DNA from: Candidatus Gastranaerophilales bacterium
GTDB taxonomy: Bacteria; Cyanobacteriota; Vampirovibrionia; Gastranaerophilales; Gastranaerophilaceae
Assembly: GCA_900548405.1 (NCBI GenBank)
Contig: UNSJ01000019.1
Coordinates: forward strand, 1-36,565
Reading direction: 5' to 3'
DNA length: 36,565 bases
A model generated the notes under the pieces. It saw only the letters and a program-made list of their open reading frames with translations. It did no database searches and was not told the DNA's origin. Below, in pieces: positions 29,590 through 36,565 of this stretch; the first letter of the stretch is position 1; each line of letters begins with the position of its first letter. Position numbers and translations under genes: made by a program.

Positions 29590-30780
29590 ATGCCGGAATT
29601 AGCCAGACGACAATACGATAATCGCTATGCTATACGAAATTACAATTACCCGCCTCAGGGCATAGTGCGTGAACTTCCAAGACATTCACAGCAGGTTGTT
29701 GATAGACCTGTTTATACAAAACGCACTGCCGATAAGAAAAAAGTCGAGCGTAATTATTTTATTCACAGAATAATTTCCGTTGCTGTTGTTTCTTTAATCG
29801 GGTTTTCTATTTTGCCTTTCGGATTTAACAAAGTTACCAAAATGATGTTTAATCCTACACCTTATAAGGAAGTAAAAGCAGATTACCAGCAAATTTTATT
29901 CCCGACTTCAAATTATATTTCCAATCACTGGATTATGGGACAGCGTTCTTTGAGAGGTGCTGAAATGAGAAGACCTCAAATGACTGCATTGACAGAAAGT
30001 AACCAACTTACAGGTTTAGAAAGCAGTTTAAGAAATCTTTCTGCTATGTACCCTTCCATACACCCGTCAATTTATGTTTGGGATTATGAAACAGGCAATT
30101 ATGCAGATGTAAATGCAAATGAAATTTTCCCGACAGCAAGTATAATCAAGCTTCCTGTATTGGTTCAGCTGTTCCGTTCAATCGAAAAAAATCAGCTTAC
30201 TATATATGATGAAATGCCTTTGACAGAATATTACAGAACAGAAGGTTCCGGAAGTCTTCAGTTTAAAGCTGCAAACTCAACATATACAATAGATACGCTT
30301 GCAAGAATGATGATAACAGAATCCGATAATTCTGCAACAAATATGATTATGGCTCGATTGGGTTCTATGACAGATATTAATCAGGGTATCAGAGAATGGG
30401 GTTTAAAACATACATATGTTCAAACCTGGCTGCCTGATTTGGGCGGTACAAATCATTCCACTGCCCGTGATATGGCAACCATTCTTTACAATATTGATAA
30501 TCCTAAATTTTTAAGTACAAGCTCACGCGAAAAAATATTTGATTATATGGGACATGTGCATAACAACAGGCTTATTGCAGCAGGGCTTCCTGCAGGGGCT
30601 GAGTTCCTTCACAAAACAGGCGATATAGGAAAAATGCTCGGTGATGCAGGTATAGTTTACGCGCCTAACGGTAAAAAATATATTGTAGTTATTTTTGCAA
30701 ACCGTCCGCACAACTCACCTTTAGGAAAAGAATTTATCGTTAAAGCTTCTGAAATTATTTATAATTCTATGGTGAGATAA
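29590..30780 (+). CDS. membrane-anchored serine hydrolase, beta-lactamase/PBP fold
   Basis: The 396-residue protein has a basic cytoplasmic N-terminus, one transmembrane helix near 59-77 (IISVAVVSLIGFSILPFGF) and an external catalytic domain. Active-site motifs are SIIK (Ser near 187), SDNSATN (near 244) and HKTGDIG (near 342). The class A omega-loop Glu166 motif (ExxLN) is missing; that position reads LPDLGGTNHST. I therefore infer penicillin binding or a carboxypeptidase/esterase role rather than true beta-lactamase activity. GGAGG is 13 bases before the ATG. The stop codon overlaps the ldpA start (TAATG), so the two are translated together, an odd pairing of wall and redox functions. Confidence 0.85.
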   Translation: MPELARRQYDNRYAIRNYNYPPQGIVRELPRHSQQVVDRPVYTKRTADKKKVERNYFIHRIISVAVVSLIGFSILPFGFNKVTKMMFNPTPYKEVKADYQQILFPTSNYISNHWIMGQRSLRGAEMRRPQMTALTESNQLTGLESSLRNLSAMYPSIHPSIYVWDYETGNYADVNANEIFPTASIIKLPVLVQLFRSIEKNQLTIYDEMPLTEYYRTEGSGSLQFKAANSTYTIDTLARMMITESDNSATNMIMARLGSMTDINQGIREWGLKHTYVQTWLPDLGGTNHSTARDMATILYNIDNPKFLSTSSREKIFDYMGHVHNNRLIAAGLPAGAEFLHKTGDIGKMLGDAGIVYAPNGKKYIVVIFANRPHNSPLGKEFIVKASEIIYNSMVR

Positions 30781-31709
30781 TGCTGAAAGAGCTTTTGGAA
30801 GCGGGAAAATGTTTTAAGCTTGTATGCGGTGCGGGAAATGAAGATGCTTTAGAAGTTGAAAAACTTGTAGCATTGTATTCCAAAGCAGGTTGTAAGTTTT
30901 TTGATGTTTCAGCAAAACCTGAAATAATTGATGCGGCAAAAAAAGGTCTTCAAGACCGTGAAGGTTATATATGTGTAAGTGTTGGAATTAAGGGGGATCC
31001 GCATGTCAGAAAAGCTCAGATAGATTACGAAAAATGTGCAGGCTGTCATAAGTGCGAAGAAATCTGCCCTCAAAAAACCATAAAGCACTGTAAGGTTAAA
31101 ACCGCTCGCTGTATCGGATGCGGAAAGTGTTATTCCGTTTGCACTCACGGCGCGATATCATTTTTGTCGGAAAATAAGGATTTGAATGAAGTTTTGCCGC
31201 CTTTAATTGAAAAAGGAATTGACTGCATAGAATTTCACGTTATGGGTGAAGATGAAAGCGGAATTTATGAAAAATGGGATTACATAAACTCTGTATATGA
31301 CGGGCTTTTAAGTATTTGTACCGCACGCGGGAAGCTAAGCGAGGAAAAAATGATTTCGCGTATTGAGCGGATGACAGCTATAAGAAAACCTTATACAACA
31401 ATAGTTCAGGCTGACGGATTTCCTATGAGCGGCGGAAAAGATGATTACAAAACAACATTACAGGCTGTTGCAACCGCAGAGATAGTACAAAATGCAAAAA
31501 TGCCTGTTTATATAATGCTTTCAGGCGGAACAAATTCCAAAACCGCTGAGCTTGCAAAGCTTTGCGGCATAAATTATAACGGAATAGCAATCGGCACATT
31601 TGCACGGAAAATTGTCAACAGATACATTGAGCGCGAAGACTTTTTAAAAAACGATTATATTTTTAATGAAGCATTAAATATTGCGCGTTCGCTTGTTGGG
31701 AATGTTTAA
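30780..31709 (+). CDS. ldpA: LdpA-like iron-sulfur protein
   Basis: The 309-residue protein begins with a domain of about 75 residues (CGAGNEDALEVEKLVALYSK). Two [4Fe-4S] cluster motifs follow, CAGCHKCEEICP and CIGCGKCYSVC. The C-terminal ~150 residues (VQADGFPMSGGKDDYKTTLQ, MLSGGTNSKTAELAKLCGI) form the LdpA C-terminal domain. In photosynthetic cyanobacteria LdpA senses redox state and adjusts the circadian period. No clock or photosynthesis genes are visible here, so the protein must have a different or more general redox role. It overlaps the serine-hydrolase gene by 1 bp, and its 3' end overlaps the convergent LuxR-type gene by 47 bp. Confidence 0.85.
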   Translation: MLKELLEAGKCFKLVCGAGNEDALEVEKLVALYSKAGCKFFDVSAKPEIIDAAKKGLQDREGYICVSVGIKGDPHVRKAQIDYEKCAGCHKCEEICPQKTIKHCKVKTARCIGCGKCYSVCTHGAISFLSENKDLNEVLPPLIEKGIDCIEFHVMGEDESGIYEKWDYINSVYDGLLSICTARGKLSEEKMISRIERMTAIRKPYTTIVQADGFPMSGGKDDYKTTLQAVATAEIVQNAKMPVYIMLSGGTNSKTAELAKLCGINYNGIAIGTFARKIVNRYIEREDFLKNDYIFNEALNIARSLVGNV

Positions 31710-31914
31710 AATATCCGTTTGAAGCAAGTTTGTAAACTGCTTGAATTCTATTGCAAGAACCGGTTTTTTCAAGAATTCTTGTGACATAAACTTTTATTGT
31801 ATGTGTGCTGACAAACATCTTTTGTGCTATTTGGGTATTTGAATAACCCAATTTCATAAATTCAATTACTTCTTTTTCACGTTCTGTGAAACTGAAATTC
31901 AAGTTGTCAGCCAT
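31663..31914 (-). CDS. single-domain LuxR/GerE-type regulator
   Basis: From ATG 31914 the 83-residue product is just the DNA-binding domain: FTEREKEVIEFMKLGYSNTQ, IAQKMFVSTHTIKVYVTRIL, and a short tail. The recognition helix VSTHTIKVYV is typical. There is no receiver or ligand domain, so it resembles GerE. AAAGAATATT before the ATG is a weak binding site; the frame continues to 31977 without a better start. The last 47 bp overlap the end of ldpA on the other strand. It is divergent from an XRE gene. Confidence 0.85.
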   Translation of the reverse strand: MADNLNFSFTEREKEVIEFMKLGYSNTQIAQKMFVSTHTIKVYVTRILEKTGSCNRIQAVYKLASNGYFKHSQQANAQYLMLH

Positions 31915-31959
31915 AATATTCTTTCTATTAAATATAAAATAAGACTTATTAGTGCTAAT

Positions 31960-31988
31960 ATTATACTTGATAAACATTAGAATTGCAA
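31960..31988 (-). promoter_or_regulatory. promoter of the LuxR-type gene
   Basis: On the reverse strand TTGCAA (31988-31983) and TATAAT (31965-31960) have a 17-bp spacer, about 45 bp before the start codon. Confidence 0.6.
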
Positions 31989-32005
31989 TAGTAAATATTC
32001 TACAA

Positions 32006-32023
32006 TCCTATATATGAATAGGA
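32006..32023. promoter_or_regulatory. inverted repeat over the start of the XRE gene
   Basis: TCCTAT-N6-ATAGGA spans the start codon at 32014. It could be the autoregulatory operator of the XRE protein that starts there. Confidence 0.4.
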
Positions 32024-32232
32024 ATGCAGAATTAAAAAATAATTTTGGTAAAAAGTTAGCATATATAAGAAAGAAAAGAAATCTTTCACAAATGCAACTT
32101 GCTGAAATTATGGATTGTAATTTTAATTATATCAGTAGAATTGAATGCGGTAGGGCAAATATTACAATGAACATGATTGAAATATTGGCTGATGCGTTGG
32201 ATATTGATGCAAAAGAATTATTTGATTTTTAA
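32014..32232 (+). CDS. small XRE-family regulator
   Basis: The 72-residue protein is a single Cro/C1-type domain: FGKKLAYIRKKRNLSQMQLA, then EIMDCNFNYISRIECGRANI and MIEILADALDIDAKELFDF. It lacks a second domain. No Shine-Dalgarno precedes the ATG. A TACAAT at 32001-32006 is so close that the message may be leaderless. It lies divergently from the LuxR-type gene and just upstream of the third type I-like locus, which it could regulate; the sequence does not prove that. Confidence 0.85.
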   Translation: MNRNAELKNNFGKKLAYIRKKRNLSQMQLAEIMDCNFNYISRIECGRANITMNMIEILADALDIDAKELFDF

Positions 32233-32253
32233 TTTTTCGTTTTGAGAGCAGAC

Positions 32254-32281
32254 TTGAATTTTTTTCAAACTAAGTTATAAT
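32254..32281 (+). promoter_or_regulatory. antisense RNA promoter, 32.4-kb type I-like locus
   Basis: TTGAAT (32254-32259) and TATAAT (32276-32281) have a 16-bp spacer. AGACTTGAATTTT and GTTATAATATAAA match the antisense promoters of the other two loci. Confidence 0.7.
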
Positions 32282-32287
32282 ATAAAT

Positions 32288-32396
32288 ATAGGGGGAAGCC
32301 CTAAGAAAACATAACTTTCCTGGAGCTTCACTTAGTACCCTATGGTTTTAGGTAATTAAAAAAAGTTCCAGTATCTCAAGTGCTGGAGCTTTTTCT
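32288..32396 (+). ncRNA. predicted ~110-nt antisense RNA to the 32-residue peptide
   Basis: The RNA would open with the hairpin TAGGG-GGAAG-CCCTA (32289-32303). It would end at a stem of AAAAAGTTCCAGTA with TGCTGGAGCTTTTT (32360-32373 and 32381-32394), which contains G-U wobbles only on this strand. It covers about half of the peptide ORF and its 3' region. As in the 25.4-kb locus, the stem is mismatched (C-A) in the peptide message. Confidence 0.55.
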
Positions 32397-32446
32397 TTAT
32401 GCTTCCTGATAAAACAATCAAGAAGCAGGAAAAAACCTAATTTCAT
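32348..32446 (-). CDS. 32-residue peptide, type I toxin-like
   Basis: On the reverse strand AAAGGAGGTGGT (32462-32451) precedes ATG by four bases after the GGT. The ORF encodes 32 residues: MKLGFFLLLDCFIR, then a basic-acidic middle (KHKEKAP), then a hydrophobic end (ALEILELFLIT). It is less uniformly hydrophobic than the other two peptides and may not span a membrane. Its place, its strong binding site and the antisense RNA promoter with shared flanks put it in the same family of loci. Function is inferred from architecture. Confidence 0.45.
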   Translation of the reverse strand: MKLGFFLLLDCFIRKHKEKAPALEILELFLIT

Positions 32447-32522
32447 ATTAACCACCTCCTTTCCACCGTTTTCTTAGTATTACGTGTGTGGGTTGGATGT
32501 GGACGGTACTACCCTGTAAATT

Positions 32523-32551
32523 ATTTTATCAAATAATATGTAAAAAGTAAA
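32523..32551 (-). promoter_or_regulatory. promoter of the 32-residue peptide
   Basis: On the reverse strand TTTACT (32551-32546) and TAAAAT (32528-32523) have a 17-bp spacer. AATAATATTTACTTTTT is shared with the 19.5- and 25.3-kb copies. The message would begin with GGTA-G-TACC and carries TCCAC, able to pair with GTGGA next to the Shine-Dalgarno. Confidence 0.55.
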
Positions 32552-32588
32552 TATTATTAAAATTATTATAATATATTTTTGTGTTAGA

Positions 32589-33374
32589 ATGTTTATCATG
32601 ACAAAGATTTTAGATTGTACACTGCGTGACGGCGGGCATGTTAATAATTGGAAGTTTAGCGATGAGTGCATACTCGATTCTCTTATCGCAGCCGAAAATG
32701 CAGGAATTGATTATTTTGAAGCAGGTTACAATATGCCTGATTGCATTAAATCATCAAGGATTAAACTCGTTGCGATGGTGGATGCAAAAAATTATTGCGC
32801 AGGAATTACAAATATTAAGGCTGATGCAATACGTGTTGCGTGCTATCCTCACCAAATTCATACTGCTATCAGTGCTGTTGAAGATTTTAAAAATCAGGGT
32901 TATGAAGTCTTTTTACACCTTATGACTGCTGATAAGTTTGAGGATTATGAGCTTTTAAAAAATTGGAAAAATAAAAATATTTTGACTTCAATATATTTTG
33001 CGGACAGTTTCGGTGCTTTTATGCCTGATGATGTTGAAAGGATTTATAAAAAAATTCAAAACTGCGGATATAAAAACATAAGTTTTCACGCTCATAACAA
33101 TTTACAACTTGCTTTTACAAATACAATCAAGGCTGTCGAACTCGGTGCTTACAGTGTTGACGGTTGTGTTTTCGGTATGGGCAGAGGAGGGGGAAATCTT
33201 CCTTTGGAACTGGTTTTAAAATACTTAAAAATGGATTATGAACCTTATATGGCTCTTATAAAAAAATACTATCTGCCTCTGTTTAATCAATACGGCTGGG
33301 GTTACAGCTATGAAGCTTTAATTGCAGGATTAAAAAATATTCATCCTGATAAAGCAAGTCAAGCAATTGTATGA
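32589..33374 (+). CDS. DRE-TIM aldolase/lyase family protein
   Basis: The 261-residue protein is a TIM barrel of the HMG-CoA lyase/4-hydroxy-2-oxovalerate aldolase kind. LDCTLRDGGHVNNW near the start supplies the metal-binding Asp and catalytic Arg (the DRE-like motif), and SFHAHNNLQLAF carries the HxH metal ligands. YFADSFGAFMP and the glycine loop GMGRGGGNLPLEL are also present. It lacks the communication domain of dimeric aldolases. Related stand-alone proteins sit in surface-polysaccharide clusters, which is not the case here. Start at 32589 or at the ATG at 32598; neither has a good binding site. Substrate unknown. Confidence 0.82.
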   Translation: MFIMTKILDCTLRDGGHVNNWKFSDECILDSLIAAENAGIDYFEAGYNMPDCIKSSRIKLVAMVDAKNYCAGITNIKADAIRVACYPHQIHTAISAVEDFKNQGYEVFLHLMTADKFEDYELLKNWKNKNILTSIYFADSFGAFMPDDVERIYKKIQNCGYKNISFHAHNNLQLAFTNTIKAVELGAYSVDGCVFGMGRGGGNLPLELVLKYLKMDYEPYMALIKKYYLPLFNQYGWGYSYEALIAGLKNIHPDKASQAIV

Positions 33375-33424
33375 TTGCATTTGCTTATAAAGAATTTATA
33401 ATCGTTTAAAAAGAGGAATTTAGA

Positions 33425-36061
33425 ATGCTTTTAACAGATCACGTTCAAGCGATTATTAAATCAGGTAAATCAATAGTTGTTGCGAGAAATTATCCTGAAC
33501 TCGCCCCGGAACATTTGATGCTTGCTCTAATGCTGGATCAGAACGATTTACCGCAGATTTTAATGGAACGTGTGGGAATTGACAGTCCTGAAATTGTTGA
33601 CAGACTTAACTGCTATGTGTCAAAACGCGCTTATTTCGCACGCGGAAAATTTTCTGATATAAGATTTTCTACCGAAACCATAGTTATGATGAAAGTCGCT
33701 CAGGAAGAAGCCGAAAAGCACGGCGATGATCAGGTAAGTATTGAACATTTATTTTTGGCATTATTTAGAATTGACAATAAAACACTTAATCATCTCTGGC
33801 AGCAATGCGGTATTAACAGGCTTGAGCTTTACGAAAAAATGACCGAAGAAGTCAATAATATTGTAAACTTGGAAGAAACTGTGGAAGAAACCTCAGAACA
33901 AAAACAAAACGATGCACAGCCTGCATCCAAGTCTAAAACAATAAAGAATGACAAACAGGAGAAGAAAAACGAAGCATTGTCAAAATATACAACGGATTTA
34001 ACGGAATTAGCAGCAAAAAATAAACTTGATCCTGTTATCGGTCGTGATGATGAAATTCGCCGTACTATCCAAATTTTAAACAGACGTTCAAAAAATAATC
34101 CGGTTATAATCGGCGAACCCGGTGTCGGTAAAACCGCAATAATTGAGGGATTGGCTCAAAGAATTATTTCCGGTGATGTTCCTGAAAGCTTGAAAGATGA
34201 TAAAATTTTAGCGCTTGATTTAGGTGCATTGCTTGCTGGTGCTTCTTACAGAGGTGAATTTGAAGAACGTCTGAAATCTGTACTTAAAGCAATTGAAGAA
34301 AAATCTGACGATTTAATGCTGTTTATTGATGAAATTCATACGATTATGGGAGCGGGTTCCTCAGAGGGTTCTGCTGATGCAGGAAACCTTTTAAAACCTA
34401 TGCTTGCACGCGGCAATATCAGGGTTATTGGAGCAACAACAATTGATGAATACAGAAAATATATTGAAAAAGATAAAGCTTTAGAAAGACGATTTCAGCC
34501 TGTACTTGCAGATGAACCGTCTGTTGAAACTACAATCAGTATTCTTCGCGGATTAAAAGACAAATATGAAGGTTACCACAGTGTGAAAATTAAAGACAGC
34601 GCAATTACTGCTGCCGTAAAACTTTCTCACAGATATATCTCAGACAGATGCCTTCCCGATAAAGCCATAGATTTAATCGATGAAGCAGCATCTGCCTTGC
34701 GTATTGAAATAGACACAATGCCTGAAGAAATTGATGTTTTCATACGTGAAAAAATCCAGCTTGAAATGAATAGAAAAGCCTTAGAACAGGATGAATCATC
34801 AGAGTGTAACAAGAAAATCGAAAAGATTAATAAAAAAATTGCTGATTTAGATGAAAAAATTAACAAGCTCAAAGAGCAATGGCTTAAAGAAAAAAAGGTT
34901 ATTGACTCTGTTGCGGCAGTAAAACGCAATATTGAAAAGTTGAAAGCACAAATTGAAATGTCAAAGAAAAATCCTGAAATGACTGAAACGCTTGAAACAA
35001 AATACAGCCTTATGCTCGATATGGAAAAGAAATTAAATCAATTGCAAATGCAATCAGGTAAAAAAAGACTGTTAAAAGAAGAAATTGATGAAGACGATAT
35101 TAGCTGTATTGTTGCAAAATGGACAGGAATTCCTGTTAACAGACTTATGGAAGATGAGTCCAAGAAATTAATCGGTATGGAACAGGTTATGCACAAACGT
35201 GTTATAGGGCAGGAAGAAGCGGTTACAAAAATAGCTAACGCGATACGTCTTTCACGTTCAGGACTTCGTGACCCAAAAAGACCGATAGGAACTTTTCTTT
35301 TTCTGGGACCGACAGGCGTAGGTAAAACTGAACTCGGTAAAACTCTTGCAGAAATTTTATTCAACGATGAAGATTCACTTATACGGATTGATATGTCGGA
35401 ATTTATGGAAAAACATAATATATCAAGGCTTGTAGGCTCAACAGCAGGGTACGTAGGATATGAAGAAGGCGGTCAATTAACGGAAGCTGTCAGACGTAAA
35501 CCTTATTCTGTTGTGCTTTTTGACGAAGTTGAAAAAGCTCATTCCGATGTATTTAATATCATGCTTCAAATGTTTGATGACGGGCGTTTAACAGATGGTC
35601 AAGGAAGATTGATTGACTTTAAAAATACTGTTTTAATTATGACAAGCAACCTTGCAAGCGAGATTATTCTTGATGAAAATTTATCTGCAAAAGAAAAACA
35701 AAAAGGTCTGCAAAATGCTTTAAAATCAAAGTTTAAACCTGAATTTTTAAACCGTATAGATGAAATAATAATGTTTAAGGCTCTTACACTTGATGAGCTT
35801 TCACAAATAGTTGAAATTCAAACAGGTTCATTAAAAAAACGTCTTCTTGAACAAGATATTGAACTTAATATTACGGAAAGTGCAAAAGAACATCTTGCAA
35901 ATGAAGGGTATGAACCTCTTTACGGAGCAAGACCGCTAAGGCGTGTAATCAGACAGCTTGTAGAAATTCCGTTGTCTATGAAAATTCTTGAAGGAGAATT
36001 TATAAAAGGTGATAAAGTTTCAGTAGACTTTAAAAACGAGATGACTTTTAGTAAGCAGTGA
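33425..36061 (+). CDS. clpB: ClpB-type AAA+ disaggregase
   Basis: The 878-residue protein has an N-terminal Clp-R domain (residues 1-145). A charged linker follows, then AAA domain 1 with GEPGVGKTAIIEGLAQRI (Walker A near 230) and LMLFIDEIHTIMGAG. Next is a coiled-coil middle domain at about 415-535 beginning LRIEIDTMPEEID, then AAA domain 2 with GPTGVGKTELGKTLAEI (near 629), VVLFDEVEKAH and the C-terminal YGARPLRRVI. The middle domain and the absence of an IGF/VGF ClpP-docking loop mark it as ClpB, which works with DnaK to dissolve aggregates, rather than ClpC. The linker between Clp-R and AAA1 (residues 150-195) is unusually rich in Glu, Lys and Gln. RBS: AGAGGAATTTAGA. Confidence 0.9.
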   Translation: MLLTDHVQAIIKSGKSIVVARNYPELAPEHLMLALMLDQNDLPQILMERVGIDSPEIVDRLNCYVSKRAYFARGKFSDIRFSTETIVMMKVAQEEAEKHGDDQVSIEHLFLALFRIDNKTLNHLWQQCGINRLELYEKMTEEVNNIVNLEETVEETSEQKQNDAQPASKSKTIKNDKQEKKNEALSKYTTDLTELAAKNKLDPVIGRDDEIRRTIQILNRRSKNNPVIIGEPGVGKTAIIEGLAQRIISGDVPESLKDDKILALDLGALLAGASYRGEFEERLKSVLKAIEEKSDDLMLFIDEIHTIMGAGSSEGSADAGNLLKPMLARGNIRVIGATTIDEYRKYIEKDKALERRFQPVLADEPSVETTISILRGLKDKYEGYHSVKIKDSAITAAVKLSHRYISDRCLPDKAIDLIDEAASALRIEIDTMPEEIDVFIREKIQLEMNRKALEQDESSECNKKIEKINKKIADLDEKINKLKEQWLKEKKVIDSVAAVKRNIEKLKAQIEMSKKNPEMTETLETKYSLMLDMEKKLNQLQMQSGKKRLLKEEIDEDDISCIVAKWTGIPVNRLMEDESKKLIGMEQVMHKRVIGQEEAVTKIANAIRLSRSGLRDPKRPIGTFLFLGPTGVGKTELGKTLAEILFNDEDSLIRIDMSEFMEKHNISRLVGSTAGYVGYEEGGQLTEAVRRKPYSVVLFDEVEKAHSDVFNIMLQMFDDGRLTDGQGRLIDFKNTVLIMTSNLASEIILDENLSAKEKQKGLQNALKSKFKPEFLNRIDEIIMFKALTLDELSQIVEIQTGSLKKRLLEQDIELNITESAKEHLANEGYEPLYGARPLRRVIRQLVEIPLSMKILEGEFIKGDKVSVDFKNEMTFSKQ

Positions 36062-36074
36062 TGCTATACTTCAC

Positions 36075-36102
36075 TTGTAAAAAATCAAAAATCGTTTATA
36101 AT
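36075..36102 (+). promoter_or_regulatory. promoter of the second 34-codon G-tract ORF
   Basis: TTGTAA (36075-36080) and TATAAT (36097-36102) have a 16-bp spacer. The surroundings match the promoter at 13575-13603. Confidence 0.65.
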
Positions 36103-36133
36103 AATAAATGAAATATAAACGAGGAGTGAAAGT

Positions 36134-36238
36134 ATGGAAAAAATCAGTAAAACAGCAGCTTCGTTGATTGGAGAAAGTATGACAGAGCTCCAATGTGACG
36201 GGTTAAGCGGCTACTCTTACGGGGGGGGGGCACTCTAG
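36134..36238 (+). CDS. 34-residue peptide ORF with in-frame 10-G tract (locus 2)
   Basis: The ORF starts after GAGGAGTGAAAGT and encodes 34 residues, from MEKISKTAASLIG to YGGGAL. The start aligns with the peptide at 13738 (MRKFSKRATACVG) in length, basic pattern and the Val/Ile-Gly pair, while the middle has diverged. The G tract again encodes GGGA just before the stop. One extra G would remove the stop and extend the frame through 100 nt into the prepilin at 36331. Two independent copies of the same layout argue that it is a maintained gene form. Confidence 0.55.
   Translation: MEKISKTAASLIGESMTELQCDGLSGYSYGGGAL
36221..36230 (+). repeat. 10-G homopolymer tract (locus 2)
   Basis: Ten consecutive G bases, the same length as at 13822-13831. 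The bases before and after it differ between the loci, so the tract is conserved more than its flanks. Confidence 0.9.
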
Positions 36239-36266
36239 AAGCACTCCTTAAGCCGATTTCAGGGGC

Positions 36267-36294
36267 TTGTAATTTTCGTACAAAATGTTATAAT
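36267..36294 (+). promoter_or_regulatory. internal promoter of prepilin gene (locus 2)
   Basis: TTGTAA (36267-36272) and TATAAT (36289-36294), 16-bp spacer, 36 bp before the prepilin ATG, identical in layout to 13868-13895. A TGATG...CATCA inverted repeat follows the -10. Confidence 0.6.
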
Positions 36295-36330
36295 GATGAT
36301 GTAACACATCACAATTATAAGGAAGTTTGT

Positions 36331-36565
36331 ATGAAAAAAGCTTTTACATTAGCGGAGATGATGGTAGTCATGCTCATTTTGAGCATAGTTTTGGCAGCCA
36401 TGGCACCTGTTGTAACAACGAGAAGTAAGGTAGACCAGTCTTCTCCTTGGAGATATTCTGAGGGCAATCTTTCTGATGCATATTATGGATTAGGAGAAAG
36501 CCAAACCGCGATGATAGGTCAGAGAGAATTTACTAATACCGATGAAACGGCAAAGTTAATCATCA
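36331..36565 (+). CDS. type IV prepilin-like protein (locus 2), cut by window end
   Basis: The ORF starts MKKA then FTLAEMMVVMLILSIVLAAM, a class III signal with predicted cleavage between Ala4 and Phe5 and Glu5 of the mature chain. It then continues APVVTTRSK, SPWRYSEGNLSDAYYGLGES and onward, still open at the window edge. AAGGAAG seven bases before the ATG supports the start. The SPWRYS...AYYGLGE section after the helix suggests a larger, repeat-bearing surface protein rather than a small pilin. The paralogue at 13932 shares the leader and upstream DNA but not the head domain, so the upstream module is attached to different prepilins. Confidence 0.85.
   Translation, partial: MKKAFTLAEMMVVMLILSIVLAAMAPVVTTRSKVDQSSPWRYSEGNLSDAYYGLGESQTAMIGQREFTNTDETAKLII

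Noticed and set aside
29590..30780. Acquired beta-lactamase resistance gene
   Set aside because: The Glu166-type motif is missing, the protein is membrane-anchored and in operon with ldpA, and its base composition matches its neighbours.
36221..36230. Dismissing the G tract as only a sequencing error
   Set aside because: An error in length is possible and would matter, but two separate loci have the same tract, the same spacing and the same open +1 frame, so the structure itself is real. The true length needs raw reads.
1..36565. CRISPR array, tRNA or rRNA genes, prophage or insertion sequence
   Set aside because: No regularly spaced repeats, cloverleaf-like sequences, rRNA cores, transposase or integrase motifs were found when reading both strands.

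Overview
The window comes from a low-G+C, double-membraned bacterium. The best fit is a non-photosynthetic cyanobacterial relative (Vampirovibrionia/Melainabacteria, Gastranaerophilales-like). The evidence is an LdpA-type iron-sulfur protein (a cyanobacterial family), two prepilins of the A/FTLAE type, an OprP-like porin, a Bacillus-type Orn/Lys/Arg decarboxylase, and no photosynthesis genes. This assignment is an inference from the proteins. No rRNA, tRNA or CRISPR array was seen.

Layout. 0.1-5.2 kb holds a decayed reverse ORF, ogt, an internally deleted ureohydrolase, a PHP-UvrD fusion, a Nudix hydrolase and an SMR transporter. 5.4-9.0 kb holds an alpha-oxoamine-synthase-like PLP enzyme overlapping an NAD-dependent epimerase/reductase, then a KtrB-like K+ channel subunit. 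9.1-11.3 kb holds dapF and the rpsF-ssb-rpsR operon, with G+C-rich repeats, one of them inside dapF. 11.3-13.5 kb holds two overlapping membrane/TPR genes of unknown function. 13.5-14.6 kb holds a 34-codon ORF with a 10-G tract followed by a prepilin gene; the same arrangement begins again at 36.1 kb. 14.6-19.5 kb holds an arginine-decarboxylase-like gene, an OprP-like porin, two small genes and hisS. 19.5-27.7 kb is accessory: two copies of a duplicated cassette (one eroded), two tandem XRE repressors and DUF1796-like genes, surrounding dciA-like, nrnA, yihY, rseP and speE. 27.7-36.1 kb holds a HIT protein, a metallophosphoesterase, a beta-lactamase-fold serine hydrolase, ldpA, two small regulators, a DRE-TIM aldolase and clpB.

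Two systems stand out. First, three compact loci (22.6, 25.3 and 32.3 kb) share a type I toxin-antitoxin-like design. Each has a 23-32 residue peptide ORF behind a near-perfect Shine-Dalgarno, and a predicted ~95-110 nt antisense RNA from an AGACTTGAA-(N)-GTTATAATA promoter whose terminator hairpin lies inside the peptide ORF. A fourth copy at 19.5 kb has lost exactly the peptide and antisense promoter. Second, the two prepilin loci each carry a 34-codon ORF ending in a 10-G tract, followed by exactly 100 nt to the prepilin start. One extra G would fuse the small ORF in frame to the prepilin at both loci, with conserved Cys/His/Tyr residues across the join. This suggests a phase-variable or slippage-controlled surface protein family.
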